Below are positions 55,822-64,000 of a stretch of 64,000 nt of DNA, piece by piece; position 1 is the stretch's first letter; each line of letters starts with the position of its first letter. Made by a program: the position numbers and the translations under genes. Under the pieces are notes generated by a model. It ran no database searches. It had not been told where the DNA came from and saw only the letters and a program-made list of their open reading frames with translations. This DNA is from Elusimicrobiota bacterium (GTDB taxonomy: Bacteria; Elusimicrobiota; Elusimicrobia; FEN-1173), in assembly GCA_016715645.1 (NCBI GenBank), contig JADJZR010000003.1, positions 124,001-188,000 of the forward strand, read 5' to 3'.

Positions 55822-56096
55822 ACGCCACCGGCGTTTAGGCCGCCTAAATGCACCAGTCACGGTCATAGCTTTTTGGGGGGCCCGGATTTGAGGCGATTTC
55901 AAGGCGCGATGAGGACGCATGCCCTCAGCGGCATCTCACCAAGGAGCAACGTGGCCCAGGGACAAAAATTTCCAGAACATTGGATGCGATATTTTCGGGC
56001 AGGCCCTAACGGGGGAACAACAGCCCCCGTGCCTGATAAAATAAAGTACACTTTCATTTATCATGTTTGGCTCATGACGAGGAACTGTGGGGTTGA

Positions 56097-56215
56097 TTTT
56101 CCTTCCCCTCTTGGGGGAAGGCCCTTCGGGCCCAGGGCGTATTCGGCCCGTTGCCATCGTGTGCCACTGGCACACGCAACCCCCGAAGGGGCGGATGAGG
56201 GACCTTCTGAGTTAC
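56097..56215. repeat. R1 repeat variant with internal insertion
   Basis: The right half of R1 (CTTCCCCTCTTGGGGGAAGG ... GGGGCGGATGAGGGACCTTC, ending GTTAC) is interrupted by about 57 bp containing GTGTGCCA CTGGCACAC. The rest of the gene-free stretch 55822-56324 shows only this and the hairpin at 56237. Confidence 0.6.
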
Positions 56216-56236
56216 TTCCCCGGCAAATCCCCCCAC

Positions 56237-56263
56237 ACCCCCCTTTTTCAAAGGGGGGACCAT
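56237..56263. repeat. CCCCCCTTT/AAAGGGGGG hairpin repeat
   Basis: A 9-bp perfect stem with a TTC loop lies next to the R1 variant and just downstream of the broken glycosyltransferase. It is a common type of intergenic palindrome; the T/A content is too low for a clear intrinsic terminator. Confidence 0.5.
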
Positions 56264-56324
56264 AAGTAACTCATCTATTTGACTTGGCCACGAAGCTGGC
56301 CGAGTCTGGCGCTGGGTAGTTACC

Positions 56325-57469
56325 CTATTTGCTTAAAACGACTGGGGCTTCTTTTTCTTTCTGTCGAACACTGGGCAGAATCACCGTTTCCCAGGGGGAA
56401 CGCATCTCGTATCGTATCCCACGCCAAGTGATTTTGTTTGTGAACAAGGAATTGATCGTGTTGATCAGGCTCAAGAACGGCGCCAACGACGCGGCGAACA
56501 TGTAGTGCCACTTCAGCTTCGCAAGGGAATCGGACATTTGAGGCAACATCTCCCGCACCGATCCCAACAACCACAGGGCGTTCACCCATTGGAGCGGAAC
56601 CATCGCCAGGCACGCGGAACCAATCAGGGCCGATGTTCCCCCCCCGATCAACCACGAAAAAAGACTGGCCAGCCCAAACACAACAAAGAGACATCCCAAC
56701 GAATGCCCAATCGCCGCGCCCCACCACAACGGCTGGAAATAGACCTTTGAAATCAGGCTCTGCCGGTTGGTGAACTCTATTGTTTGTCCCAAAGTCGACC
56801 CTTCGTGGCTGACCGCCACACAGCTGGGCACAAACTGGGTCTCGAGACCCAATCCACGAACTTTCACCGTCAACATTAAATCGTCCGACAGCGTTCTGTC
56901 CCAGGCCTGGGTCATGCCAGCGGTGTCATACACACTCTTTCGTATCTCTGGGGAGCATACCACCGATACCCCGTGGTCGCGCCCACCTGGGGAAGAATCA
57001 ACGGGGCCACCAGCCGCCGCACAAATCCCACGTCCGGCCGCAGGTCCGAATCCGCAAACACCAAAATGTCCGCGGATGTCCCCACAAATTCCACCGCTCT
57101 CAACAAATTCGTGATCTTTTGCGCCCGCACATTTTCAATTCCCGCCACAATGCGGCACGCTTTCACCCGCCCGGCATTCTCCTCTATCAAAGCGTCTATT
57201 TCCGCGCAGGCGGGATCGTCGGCCGTGGCCACTGAAAACACCAGTTCCAGAAATGGGTAATCCTGGTCAAAGAACCCTTGCAGGTTGTCGCGAAATCCGG
57301 GATCGATGCCCTTGCACGGCAATATCACCGCCACCCGACCCCGGGGCCGGGGATAGAGAACGTTCCCCAACACCCCCGCCTGTTTGCGAAACCGCGCGGT
57401 CAAAAACAACGGAATTAGCCCAAACACCACCGACAGCGCCACCAAGATCACAGCGACTGTGATGTTCAT
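56325..57469 (-). pseudogene. GT21-like glycosyltransferase broken by a 100-bp deletion (module C)
   Basis: The N-terminal piece (57469 to about 56947) and the C-terminal piece are near-identical to module B. Exactly 100 bp corresponding to 48365-48464 of copy B are missing, removing the stretch from after GYRWYAPQ to before IRKSVYDTAG and shifting the frame. The first frame ends after YERVCMTPLA. The DSD motif stays in the first piece and the DD motif falls in the second. The enzyme is almost certainly inactive unless the two parts are expressed and assemble. Confidence 0.88.
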
Positions 57470-58377
57470 GACCGGCCTCCAAACACCATCGTCATGTGAT
57501 CTTTCTTTTTGGGGTCTGTGAAATACCCGAGAAATAGTTTCACCAACAGGGACGGATGTTTGAAAAACAGATCGATCCGGGGCGGTTCGTACCCCAGGTC
57601 CACATCGTTTCCGCCATAGGCCATGAGCGACGCGATGAAAGCATACGACGTTGCCGGTTGCCAGGAATCCATGTAGAAGGTGTCCCGGCGTGACACCAGA
57701 TCCACCCCTTCCTCCCGGCCGATCCGAACGAGGGCCTTTTCAGAAAGGACGTTCACGTGGTAAGGCACATGGAGCATATGAAGATGCCCGTCCGCGTCCT
57801 TAAGGTTTATCCCCTCCGCCCGCGGGGTGGTGACACACAAACGGCCCGAGGATTTCCTCAGCCCGTTCAGTCGACGGAAGAACCCCACCGGGTCTTCATC
57901 GTGTTCAATGGTGTCCATGCTGATCACCCAATCGTATTGGCGTTGCAGTGTGGCGGGGTTGTTATAGAACGGGACGTACGGGTCAAACCCGGTGCTGTGC
58001 ACATATCCCCGTTCACGCAAGAAGTCGAGAAACAATCCCTGATTACAGCCATAATCAAGAATGGTGTGTTCTTTTTTTAATCCCGCCTTGACCAGGTCTT
58101 CTAAAATCACTCCATACCAGACCCTGAAAAAGAACCCGAGTTTTTGTTCTCGAATGGGGTAGTTCGCGTAGTATTCGGCCAGATTGTTGACCCGCTGGGT
58201 TTGGAGAGACTGGCAGTGGGCGCACCGATCCACACGAAAATACTGGTCACGATATTGGCGCACATTGCATCGAACCATTCGTGACTCGGCGGATTCGCTG
58301 GTTTCTCCGCAGACCGCGCAGGCCAGCTTTTTCGGGCCTTTTACCGAGACAGGCTCTTGATTCAGAATGGGGATCAT
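57466..58377 (-). CDS. SAM methyltransferase type 2 with zinc-ribbon N-terminus (module C)
   Basis: 303 residues, strongly similar to the module B gene. Near-identical stretches alternate with a divergent window at about residues 60-130 (VWYGVILEDLVKAGLKKEHT, YGCNQGLFLDFLRERGYVHS), which suggests recombination between copies or selection on the SAM/substrate region. The CxxC pairs are intact. It overlaps the upstream type 1 gene and the downstream glycosyltransferase by 4 bp each, giving the fullest version of the leftward arm. Confidence 0.87.
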   Translation of the reverse strand: MIPILNQEPVSVKGPKKLACAVCGETSESAESRMVRCNVRQYRDQYFRVDRCAHCQSLQTQRVNNLAEYYANYPIREQKLGFFFRVWYGVILEDLVKAGLKKEHTILDYGCNQGLFLDFLRERGYVHSTGFDPYVPFYNNPATLQRQYDWVISMDTIEHDEDPVGFFRRLNGLRKSSGRLCVTTPRAEGINLKDADGHLHMLHVPYHVNVLSEKALVRIGREEGVDLVSRRDTFYMDSWQPATSYAFIASLMAYGGNDVDLGYEPPRIDLFFKHPSLLVKLFLGYFTDPKKKDHMTMVFGGRS

Positions 58378-59033
58378 AAATCTCCTCCTGTGACAGCCAC
58401 TTCAAGTCCCCGCTTTTCAAACGAATTGGCTGTTAGCGTTTTTAGGTTGGCTCTGTTCTGCGCATGGATTGGTTCCCAGACAAATCCGATTCCACAGGAA
58501 GCGAAGGGGCCCAACTGGCGACCGATTAAGCCCTCCCAACTTGTTTTGAAACCCGCTGTTGTGGCAAGGTGCGACCATTGATCCCGAGTCCATTCATGAT
58601 GGGGAAGGGAAAATCCCTGGGACCAACGAAGGAACCGGTGGAATCCACGAAAGATCATCCGGTCAGTGACACTCTCGTTGCGGTCTTCAAAGACAATGAC
58701 CGCCCGGCGCGCCACGCGATGGGCCTCGGACAATACCGCCGCGGGATCTTCCGCGTGGTGCAATACCCAAAGAAGCAAAACGACGTCAACACATTGGTCG
58801 GGGAAGGGGAGCGTTTTCCCGTCGTATAAGGTGACGGGGAGAGTCGTCTCATTGTGGTTTTCCACGTCCACGGGAATGAGGTCACACCGCATGCGGTTCT
58901 TTAAAAGGAGGTCCAGCCGACAATCTCCCGCGCCCAAGTTGAGCACCTGCTCGCCCGGTCGAACCCATTGAATCAGCTTTTTGTAACTCCATTCCGCCCG
59001 GTGATCGTGCACCCACTGGTCCGCGTTTTTCAT
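58374..59033 (-). CDS. SAM methyltransferase type 1 (module C)
   Basis: 219 residues from the ATG at 59033 (Shine-Dalgarno GGGAGG; the frame is open 30 codons upstream without one). The methyltransferase motifs are as in the module A copy (LNLGAGDCRLDLL, LLLWVLHHAEDPAAV). It ends naturally with GLEVAVTGGDL, where copy A switches into type 2 sequence. It is the first gene of the leftward arm of module C, about 150 bp from the divergent FG-GAP gene. Confidence 0.85.
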   Translation of the reverse strand: MKNADQWVHDHRAEWSYKKLIQWVRPGEQVLNLGAGDCRLDLLLKNRMRCDLIPVDVENHNETTLPVTLYDGKTLPFPDQCVDVVLLLWVLHHAEDPAAVLSEAHRVARRAVIVFEDRNESVTDRMIFRGFHRFLRWSQGFSLPHHEWTRDQWSHLATTAGFKTSWEGLIGRQLGPFASCGIGFVWEPIHAQNRANLKTLTANSFEKRGLEVAVTGGDL

Positions 59034-59104
59034 TTGATGCCTCCCTTTTTCAAAATCTCTCAATTCCCGCTTCCAACACCAGTGTAATGTATAGGATTCA
59101 CATC

Positions 59105-59132
59105 CATGTCCCATCCATGTCACACCTGTGTC
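59105..59132. promoter_or_regulatory. 11-bp-phased operator, module C
   Basis: CATGTC at 59105, CATGTC at 59116 and TGTGTC at 59127, each in the wider context ATCCATGTC or ACCTGTGTC, exactly 11 bp apart. The array ends about 13 bp before the -35 hexamer. Confidence 0.6.
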
Positions 59133-59145
59133 AAACTTTTTCCCC

Positions 59146-59173
59146 TTGCGAAAGGGCGAATTTGGGCTATACT
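59146..59173 (+). promoter_or_regulatory. Promoter of the module C surface operon
   Basis: TTGCGA at 59146-59151, a 16-bp spacer and TATACT at 59168-59173, the same -10 as module A. The ATG at 59183 starts 10 bp after the -10, leaving a leader of about 3 nt at most. Confidence 0.6.
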
Positions 59174-59182
59174 TGAGAAGCC

Positions 59183-61089
59183 ATGTCGTTCAAAAAAACC
59201 CGATGGGCCTTTTTGAGTTTATGGATCGTTGGCCTAACGAGCCATCCTGTTCTCGCAGGTGATTTGTACTCGCTTGCAGGGGACAGCGACTTTACGGTCC
59301 TTAACGACCGATCACCTAGCCAGATTGTTCCCGTGTCCACCTGGGTGGGAGATTTTAACGGGGATGGAATCATGGACCTGGCCATTGACAACAGTGTTAA
59401 TGGGAGTTATGGCAACGCAGAAACAAATGTGTTGTTTGGCCCTTTAAACAAAAGCAATCGATTGAGTTTAGACAGTGATTTCAGGTTGACACCCGCCATC
59501 TCAGCGATGGGGGACTTCGACAACAACAACATTGACGACTTTTTAATCGTTGAATCGACCCGGATTTCTATCGTGTTTGGGAAAGTTGGCCTGACTGGGT
59601 TGGTGGACCTCGCCCAAACAAATGCGGACGTTGTTCTCAACATTTCACAAAACCACAATTTTGCTTATGCCGTGGTTGGAAACTTTAATGGGGATGATTT
59701 CACGGACCTGGCTATTACCGGGAGTTTTTTAACCGATGAAGGTCATATCCTTTTCGGTCCATCCCCCTTTGTAAAAGGAACCTATGACATTTCAGCTATC
59801 CCCCACCAAACAGTCATACGGTTTTCCAATATTTTGTTGAATAATTTGGGTTCCGGCATTTATTCCAAAGATGTGGACGGTGATGGAAAAGACGAAATTT
59901 TTATGAGTACCGATTATAGGGTCACAACAAACGAGCCCTTTGCGAAGGTGTTTCAGATCTTCAAAGGACGAAGCCAATGGGCTGATGAGTGGGACATGGG
60001 AACAACCCCCGCGGATATCACTGTTTTGGGGGTCCCCAATTCAGATTTAACTATCTTGAACTTCCGGACCTATGGCATTGGGGATTTTACTGGGGATGGG
60101 AAATGCGAAATGTTTCTGCACTATAAAAGGAATTTCCCAAACTTCGAGCGTTTCTTTATGTTGGACGGTTCTTTTATTAACTTGTCAACACCCGCTTTCA
60201 TCAACATTCATGAGGGACAACCGGGGCGAGCCTTACCTCGCCTATTCTGCCCTCTGAGGATGATTTTGCACAACCTCTCGCAACGGGAGACTTCGACGGG
60301 GACGGGCGGGAAGATCTTTTCTTGAGATCACTTTATCTTAACGCCCTGATCAGTTCCGACTACCCCACCGGTTTCCCCGTTGACGTGAGCACTTCGTCGT
60401 TTAAGATTCATGGCGGTCATGAAATTTCTTTGGGGGATATGAACCAGGACGGCCGGGCGGATTTGTCGGTTTCACTGACTGGAAATTTCCAAATTCCTGA
60501 CGGATTTGCGTCCAGCGCCGTGTTTGGCTATTACGGGTTTCGGCCCCTACGTCATCCGCGGGCCGTGGTGACCAAGGGGGTGGACGCACGCTGGGTGGAT
60601 GTCAGCCTCTCGGTGGAAAGGGGGGACCCCACGGAGATGCGGTTCACCGGCGACGTGGACGCGTCCCTTAACGGACAATGGGTTCCCTTCATCCCGGACT
60701 ATCGCGTCCCCCTCAGCCCATCGACGGGCCCCAAAACGGTTCAGGTAACGTTCCGCAACGAGTACAAGCGGGTGAGCGATGCCGTCACCTTCCAGGCCGA
60801 GGTGGACACCTCGACCGCCGGAATCACCCCGGTCACGAACCGGATTCGCTCCGGAGAAACCGCCCAGTGGGACCTGCGTGTGGCCAAACTGACCCACGTC
60901 CGAGCTCGTCTCCTATTAACCACCGGAGAACCCCTGGTCGAGATCTTTAACGGCGACGGAGGCCCCGGCGTTGTGTCGCTGGCCTGGAACGGCCAAAACG
61001 ACGCGGGCCACCCCGTCGCGCCGGGCGTTTATGTGTTGGTGGTCGACATGGACAGCCAACAATTTAAAACGACCGTGCTCGTCCGGTGA
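59183..61089 (+). CDS. Secreted FG-GAP beta-propeller protein with FlgD-type Ig domain (module C), one frameshift
   Basis: Signal peptide FLSLWIVGLTSHPVLAGD, then FG-GAP loops (GDFNGDGIMD, GDFDNNNIDD, GNFNGDDFTD, KDVDGDGKDE, GDFTGDGKCE, GDFDGDGRED, GDMNQDGRAD), the constant region (GDPTEMRFTGDVDAS, QWVPFIPDYR, VTFRNEYKR) and a FlgD-like end LAWNGQNDAGHPVAPGVYVL. Reading requires one added base near 60229 in a CGGGGC run. As written, the first frame stops at 60325 and the second begins around 60230. About 635 residues if restored. It resembles the other three FG-GAP genes, with an AT-rich propeller and GC-rich tail. Confidence 0.82.
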
Positions 61090-62852
61090 CTTTTTACCGC
61101 AAGACTTTCATTTTCGGTCTGGCCCTTGACGCGGCGATTTACGCGTCGGCGGCGCCATTTTCTGAGCAAGCCCTGGGAACCCGCGGCCCCGCCGTGCTTC
61201 GCCAAGAACCCGGCGTGCGGGCCGCGGCCATGGGCGGCGCTTATGTGGCCTTGGCGGACGATGCGACAGGCGCGTATTGGAACCCCGGGGCTCTGCAAGA
61301 AACGTCCGGCCAAGACATCGTCCTCTCTCGCTCGGACTCCTTTAGCCAGACCTACAACTATTTGGGCTACACCCGGCCGGTGTGGTGGGCCAAGGACCGA
61401 CGCACTGTGGGGGTCAGCGTGGGGAACGTAAGTTACGCCCCCGTGGACGTGGTCGAAAATTTGGAGCCCAAGGGCACCGAGCGCCCCCAGGAAACCGTGG
61501 TCGGGTTCACCTACGCTCAACCCCTGGCGTCCCTGTCCATTGGTGGAACGCTCAAATGGGTCAACCAACACGCCGACGAGAACGCCCAGTCCTGGGCCGT
61601 GGACGCCGGTCTTTTTGGCAAGATGTACTCCGGGCGCGGAAGTTGGGGCGTTGCGATGCAAAATGTCGGGCCGGGGATAAATCAATCGGGAACAAAGACG
61701 GGGTTTCCGTTCGTGTTGAGGTCCGGGATGGCCTGGCGGGTGTTTCCGTCTGAACCGGGCGGAAAACGCGGTCTTTTATTGGCGGGCGAGCTGGACCTGC
61801 CGGTGGACGACACCGTCAGACCCCGGGCCGGGGTGGAATACGAGGTCCGGTTGAAAGAATCTTTGCGGGCCAGTTTCCGTGGCGGGTGGCGGTCCACTGC
61901 GGGCAATATCGAAGAGGGCGAGCTGGCCCTGGGGCTTGGCTTGACCGCCGGGTCGGCCCGGATCAATTACGCCTATGTGCCCAACCAGACACTGGGCGCG
62001 ACCCAATGGGTGGACGTGGGGTTTCATTTTGGCGGTGTTCCGCTCCAACAAACCGAACGGGCCCGTAAAATGGCCGAGGCCGAGGTCCTTCTAACGGAGG
62101 GTCGACTGACCTCTGCGGAAGAAAAGCTTGAGGAATTGCTTCGTCTATCGCCCCGCTATCCGCCCGCCCGCAAACAAATTCAGGAAGTTCGACGTCGGTT
62201 TGACCAAAGTGTCCACCCGGAAACGTTGTTCATCCTGGGCCAGCGGGCTTTTGCCCAAGGGAACTACGCGGAAGCCGTGGACTATTTGAGCAAGCTGATG
62301 ATCACCGATCCCGACCACCGAACCGGAAAAGAAATGTTGGAGAAGGCCGAGAAAGAAGTCACTCGCGCTCGCATGGAACGCGTCAAAAAAGAAATGGCGG
62401 CTGAAAAACAAAAAGAACGTTCCGCCCTTATTCGGCAAGCCGAAACCCTCTCGCGCCAAGCCCAGTGGCGGTCGGCCTTGCCCGCCTGGCGCAACGTCCT
62501 GGCGAAAGACCCCGCCAACACCCACGCGCGGGCCGAGGTGGCCCGGGCGCAAACCGCCCTCTACGATCAGGCACGGTCCTTGGAAACCTCAGAACAGTTT
62601 GAAAAAGCCACGGACCTTTATCGATTCCTGGACAAAGATGACCCCGGCTATAAAGATTGCGCTGAAAAAGCGGAACGGTTGGCGAACCAAACCCAGGTGA
62701 AAAACCTGCAACGCGCCCAAGAAAAATACGAAAGGGGACTGCTCTTATTGAAAGAAAATAATGTGGCCGAAGCACGGCGTCTTTTCCAGCAAGCCGTGGA
62801 TTTGGCCCCCAACAATAAAACATTTCAAAAAGCCCTCGAGCGAACCCAATGA
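61086..62852 (+). CDS. PorV/PorQ-like outer-membrane barrel with C-terminal TPR domain (module C)
   Basis: 588 residues from a GTG overlapping the FG-GAP stop (GTGA). Signal peptide TFIFGLALDAAIYASAAPF, signature GTRGPAVLRQEPGVRAAAMG, GGAYVALADDATGAYWNPGA, a barrel to about 320, then TPRs (LTEGRLTSAEEKLEELLRLS, LFILGQRAFAQGNYAEAVDY, GLLLLKENNVAEARRLFQQA) with a Lys/Glu-rich coiled segment near 415-450. The layout is the same as modules A and B. It overlaps the kinase start by 4 bp. Confidence 0.85.
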   Translation: MTFYRKTFIFGLALDAAIYASAAPFSEQALGTRGPAVLRQEPGVRAAAMGGAYVALADDATGAYWNPGALQETSGQDIVLSRSDSFSQTYNYLGYTRPVWWAKDRRTVGVSVGNVSYAPVDVVENLEPKGTERPQETVVGFTYAQPLASLSIGGTLKWVNQHADENAQSWAVDAGLFGKMYSGRGSWGVAMQNVGPGINQSGTKTGFPFVLRSGMAWRVFPSEPGGKRGLLLAGELDLPVDDTVRPRAGVEYEVRLKESLRASFRGGWRSTAGNIEEGELALGLGLTAGSARINYAYVPNQTLGATQWVDVGFHFGGVPLQQTERARKMAEAEVLLTEGRLTSAEEKLEELLRLSPRYPPARKQIQEVRRRFDQSVHPETLFILGQRAFAQGNYAEAVDYLSKLMITDPDHRTGKEMLEKAEKEVTRARMERVKKEMAAEKQKERSALIRQAETLSRQAQWRSALPAWRNVLAKDPANTHARAEVARAQTALYDQARSLETSEQFEKATDLYRFLDKDDPGYKDCAEKAERLANQTQVKNLQRAQEKYERGLLLLKENNVAEARRLFQQAVDLAPNNKTFQKALERTQ

Positions 62853-64000
62853 CCTTGCGAATGCGTTTCACACTATTGATTGGCCTTCTCCTGTTGTTTG
62901 GGGTGGGTCTAACGGGGACCACCATTTACCTGGGGGAGCGCCGGGTGCGGTTGCGTGAAAGGGCCGACAGCCGCCAGGCCCTAATGACCGCCTTTGCCGA
63001 GTACTGCCGTGACGCGCTCAAGACCCACGACCACCTGCAGGCCATGAACGCGGCGGAATCGTTGGTGCGCGCGGCGGGGGTCCTTTCCGCTTACGGGACG
63101 GACGAAAAGGGCCGGGTATTTGCCCACAACGATGTGACCCGTGTGGGCCGGCCTCCGCCCCCCTTGCCGGCTAGTGAACTGGTGTTGAACGAGCCTCTTT
63201 CCAAAGACCCAAGGGAAAGGGCCCAGTCGGTCATTGTATTTTCCCGCAAAAACATTGAACGCGCCGAACAGGAAGCAATTCGGCTCACGGGTCGGCGGAT
63301 CGCGGGGGCCACAGCGGTGATTCTTATTTTTGGGCTAATATTTTCCGCGGCCTTGGCCCGAAGCATTTCCCGACCCATTCAACGCATGGCCCGGGCCACC
63401 CAAGAATTGGCCCAAAACAATCTGGATCACCGAATTCCCGTGAACCGGTCGGACGAACTGGGCCGACTGGCCGGGGACTTCAACCACATGGCTGAACGGT
63501 TGGGCGAATTGGACAAAATGAAAAACGATTTTGTGTCCATGGTCACCCACGAACTGCGCTCGCCCCTGTCGGCCATCGAGACCTACGCCAGCTTGATCGC
63601 GGAGGAATGGCGAAACGGCGACAGCGCCGACCTGGTGGACCATCTCACCACCATCCGCAACAACGCCACCCGATTGGGCCGATTTGTGAACAACATTTTG
63701 GACGTCGCTAAAATTGAGTCCAAGGCCTTGGATGTCCGAAAAGAAAATATTTCTGTCGCGCAGGCCTTTAAGGACCAACTGGACCTCTTTTACGCCCGCG
63801 CCAAAGAGAAAAATGTCACTCTGTCCGCGGACCACACTGTTGACGATGTCACGGTCTTTACGGACCCGGACATGCTGGCCCAAATCCTCACCAACCTGGT
63901 GGGCAACGCGCTTAAATTTACGCCCCCCGGCGGTCAGGTTCGGCTCTCATCCAAAGCAAGGGTGGTCCGGAACCATACCGCCCACGTGCAACTGAGCGTG
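62849..64000 (+). CDS. Membrane HAMP histidine kinase (module C, partial at the window end)
   Basis: The ATG overlaps the PorV-like stop (ATGA) and the frame stays open to the window end, giving 384 residues. Helix 1 (LLIGLLLLFGVGLTGTTIYL), Cache-like sensor (LSAYGTDEKGRVFAHNDVTR), helix 2 (ATAVILIFGLIFSAALA), HAMP, HisKA with His in MVTHELRSPLSAIETY and the beginning of HATPase (LVGNALKFTPPGGQ). A regulator may follow outside the window. It is closest in layout to the module A kinase. Confidence 0.92.
   Translation, partial: MTLRMRFTLLIGLLLLFGVGLTGTTIYLGERRVRLRERADSRQALMTAFAEYCRDALKTHDHLQAMNAAESLVRAAGVLSAYGTDEKGRVFAHNDVTRVGRPPPPLPASELVLNEPLSKDPRERAQSVIVFSRKNIERAEQEAIRLTGRRIAGATAVILIFGLIFSAALARSISRPIQRMARATQELAQNNLDHRIPVNRSDELGRLAGDFNHMAERLGELDKMKNDFVSMVTHELRSPLSAIETYASLIAEEWRNGDSADLVDHLTTIRNNATRLGRFVNNILDVAKIESKALDVRKENISVAQAFKDQLDLFYARAKEKNVTLSADHTVDDVTVFTDPDMLAQILTNLVGNALKFTPPGGQVRLSSKARVVRNHTAHVQLSV

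Noticed and set aside
38820..62852. A complete type IX secretion system
   Set aside because: Only PorV-like barrels are present; no PorU, PorT, PorL/M/N or SprA homologue is visible in the window.

Overview
The window is 64 kb from a Gram-negative-type bacterium with outer membrane proteins, apolipoprotein N-acyltransferase, SecA and PorV-type barrels. The DNA is moderately GC-rich. PorV-like barrels fused to TPR repeats, FG-GAP proteins ending in a FlgD-type Ig domain, and many paralogous OmpR-type two-component systems suggest a free-living or environmental lineage such as Elusimicrobiota or another FCB-adjacent phylum. I cannot fix the phylum from this window. There is no rRNA, no CRISPR array and no recognisable phage.

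Positions 1-33,150. A four-gene signalling operon reads leftwards (receiver-kinase, OmpR regulator, receiver-GGDEF protein, HAMP kinase). Above it lies an array of 11-bp-phased repeats. Next come an efflux adaptor, a porin-like barrel, an initiator tRNA interrupted by a group I intron, lnt-secA, a beta carbonic anhydrase, and a leftward iron cluster (fur, feoB, dtxR with a FeoA-like domain, exonuclease, terC). A tightly overlapping operon of a VAO-type flavoprotein, a PP-loop ATPase and a reductase has no obvious pathway. SRPBCC genes follow, then an IS with 22-bp inverted repeats nested in a MITE-like element, then a ParDE pair. An envelope/stress island comes next: OmpA protein, two lmo0937-like peptides, an ECF sigma factor, a kinase broken by several frameshifts, a receiver-PAS protein, superoxide dismutase and a YqjD/DUF883-like protein.

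Positions 33,990-36,700 are rich in repeats: a probable ORF-less group II intron remnant, a MITE copy, a palindromic intergenic repeat and an MNT/HEPN pair. They lead into the most striking part of the window.

Positions 36,300-64,000 hold three paralogous modules (A about 36.3-46.9 kb, B about 47.2-55.8 kb, C about 56.3 kb to the window end). Each pairs a leftward arm with a rightward arm. The leftward arm has a membrane GT21-like glycosyltransferase and one or two SAM methyltransferases. The rightward arm has secreted FG-GAP protein(s) with a conserved C-terminal region, a PorV-like barrel with C-terminal TPRs, and a HAMP histidine kinase. Module B, and probably A, also has an OmpR regulator. 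Between the arms sits a set of direct repeats with 11-bp spacing, the geometry expected of OmpR/PhoB-family operators, with a different repeat word in each module. The leftward arms are near-identical copies that have lost different genes, so the locus is duplicating and recombining. My inference is a family of self-regulated surface-protein display systems: a propeller displayed with help from a PorV-type barrel, modified by the glycosyltransferase/methyltransferases, and controlled by a dedicated two-component system.

Several genes carry single-base frameshifts at or near homopolymers (30.9-32.5 kb, 60.2 kb, and the dtxR poly-G tract). These may be real decay or switching, or residual assembly errors.
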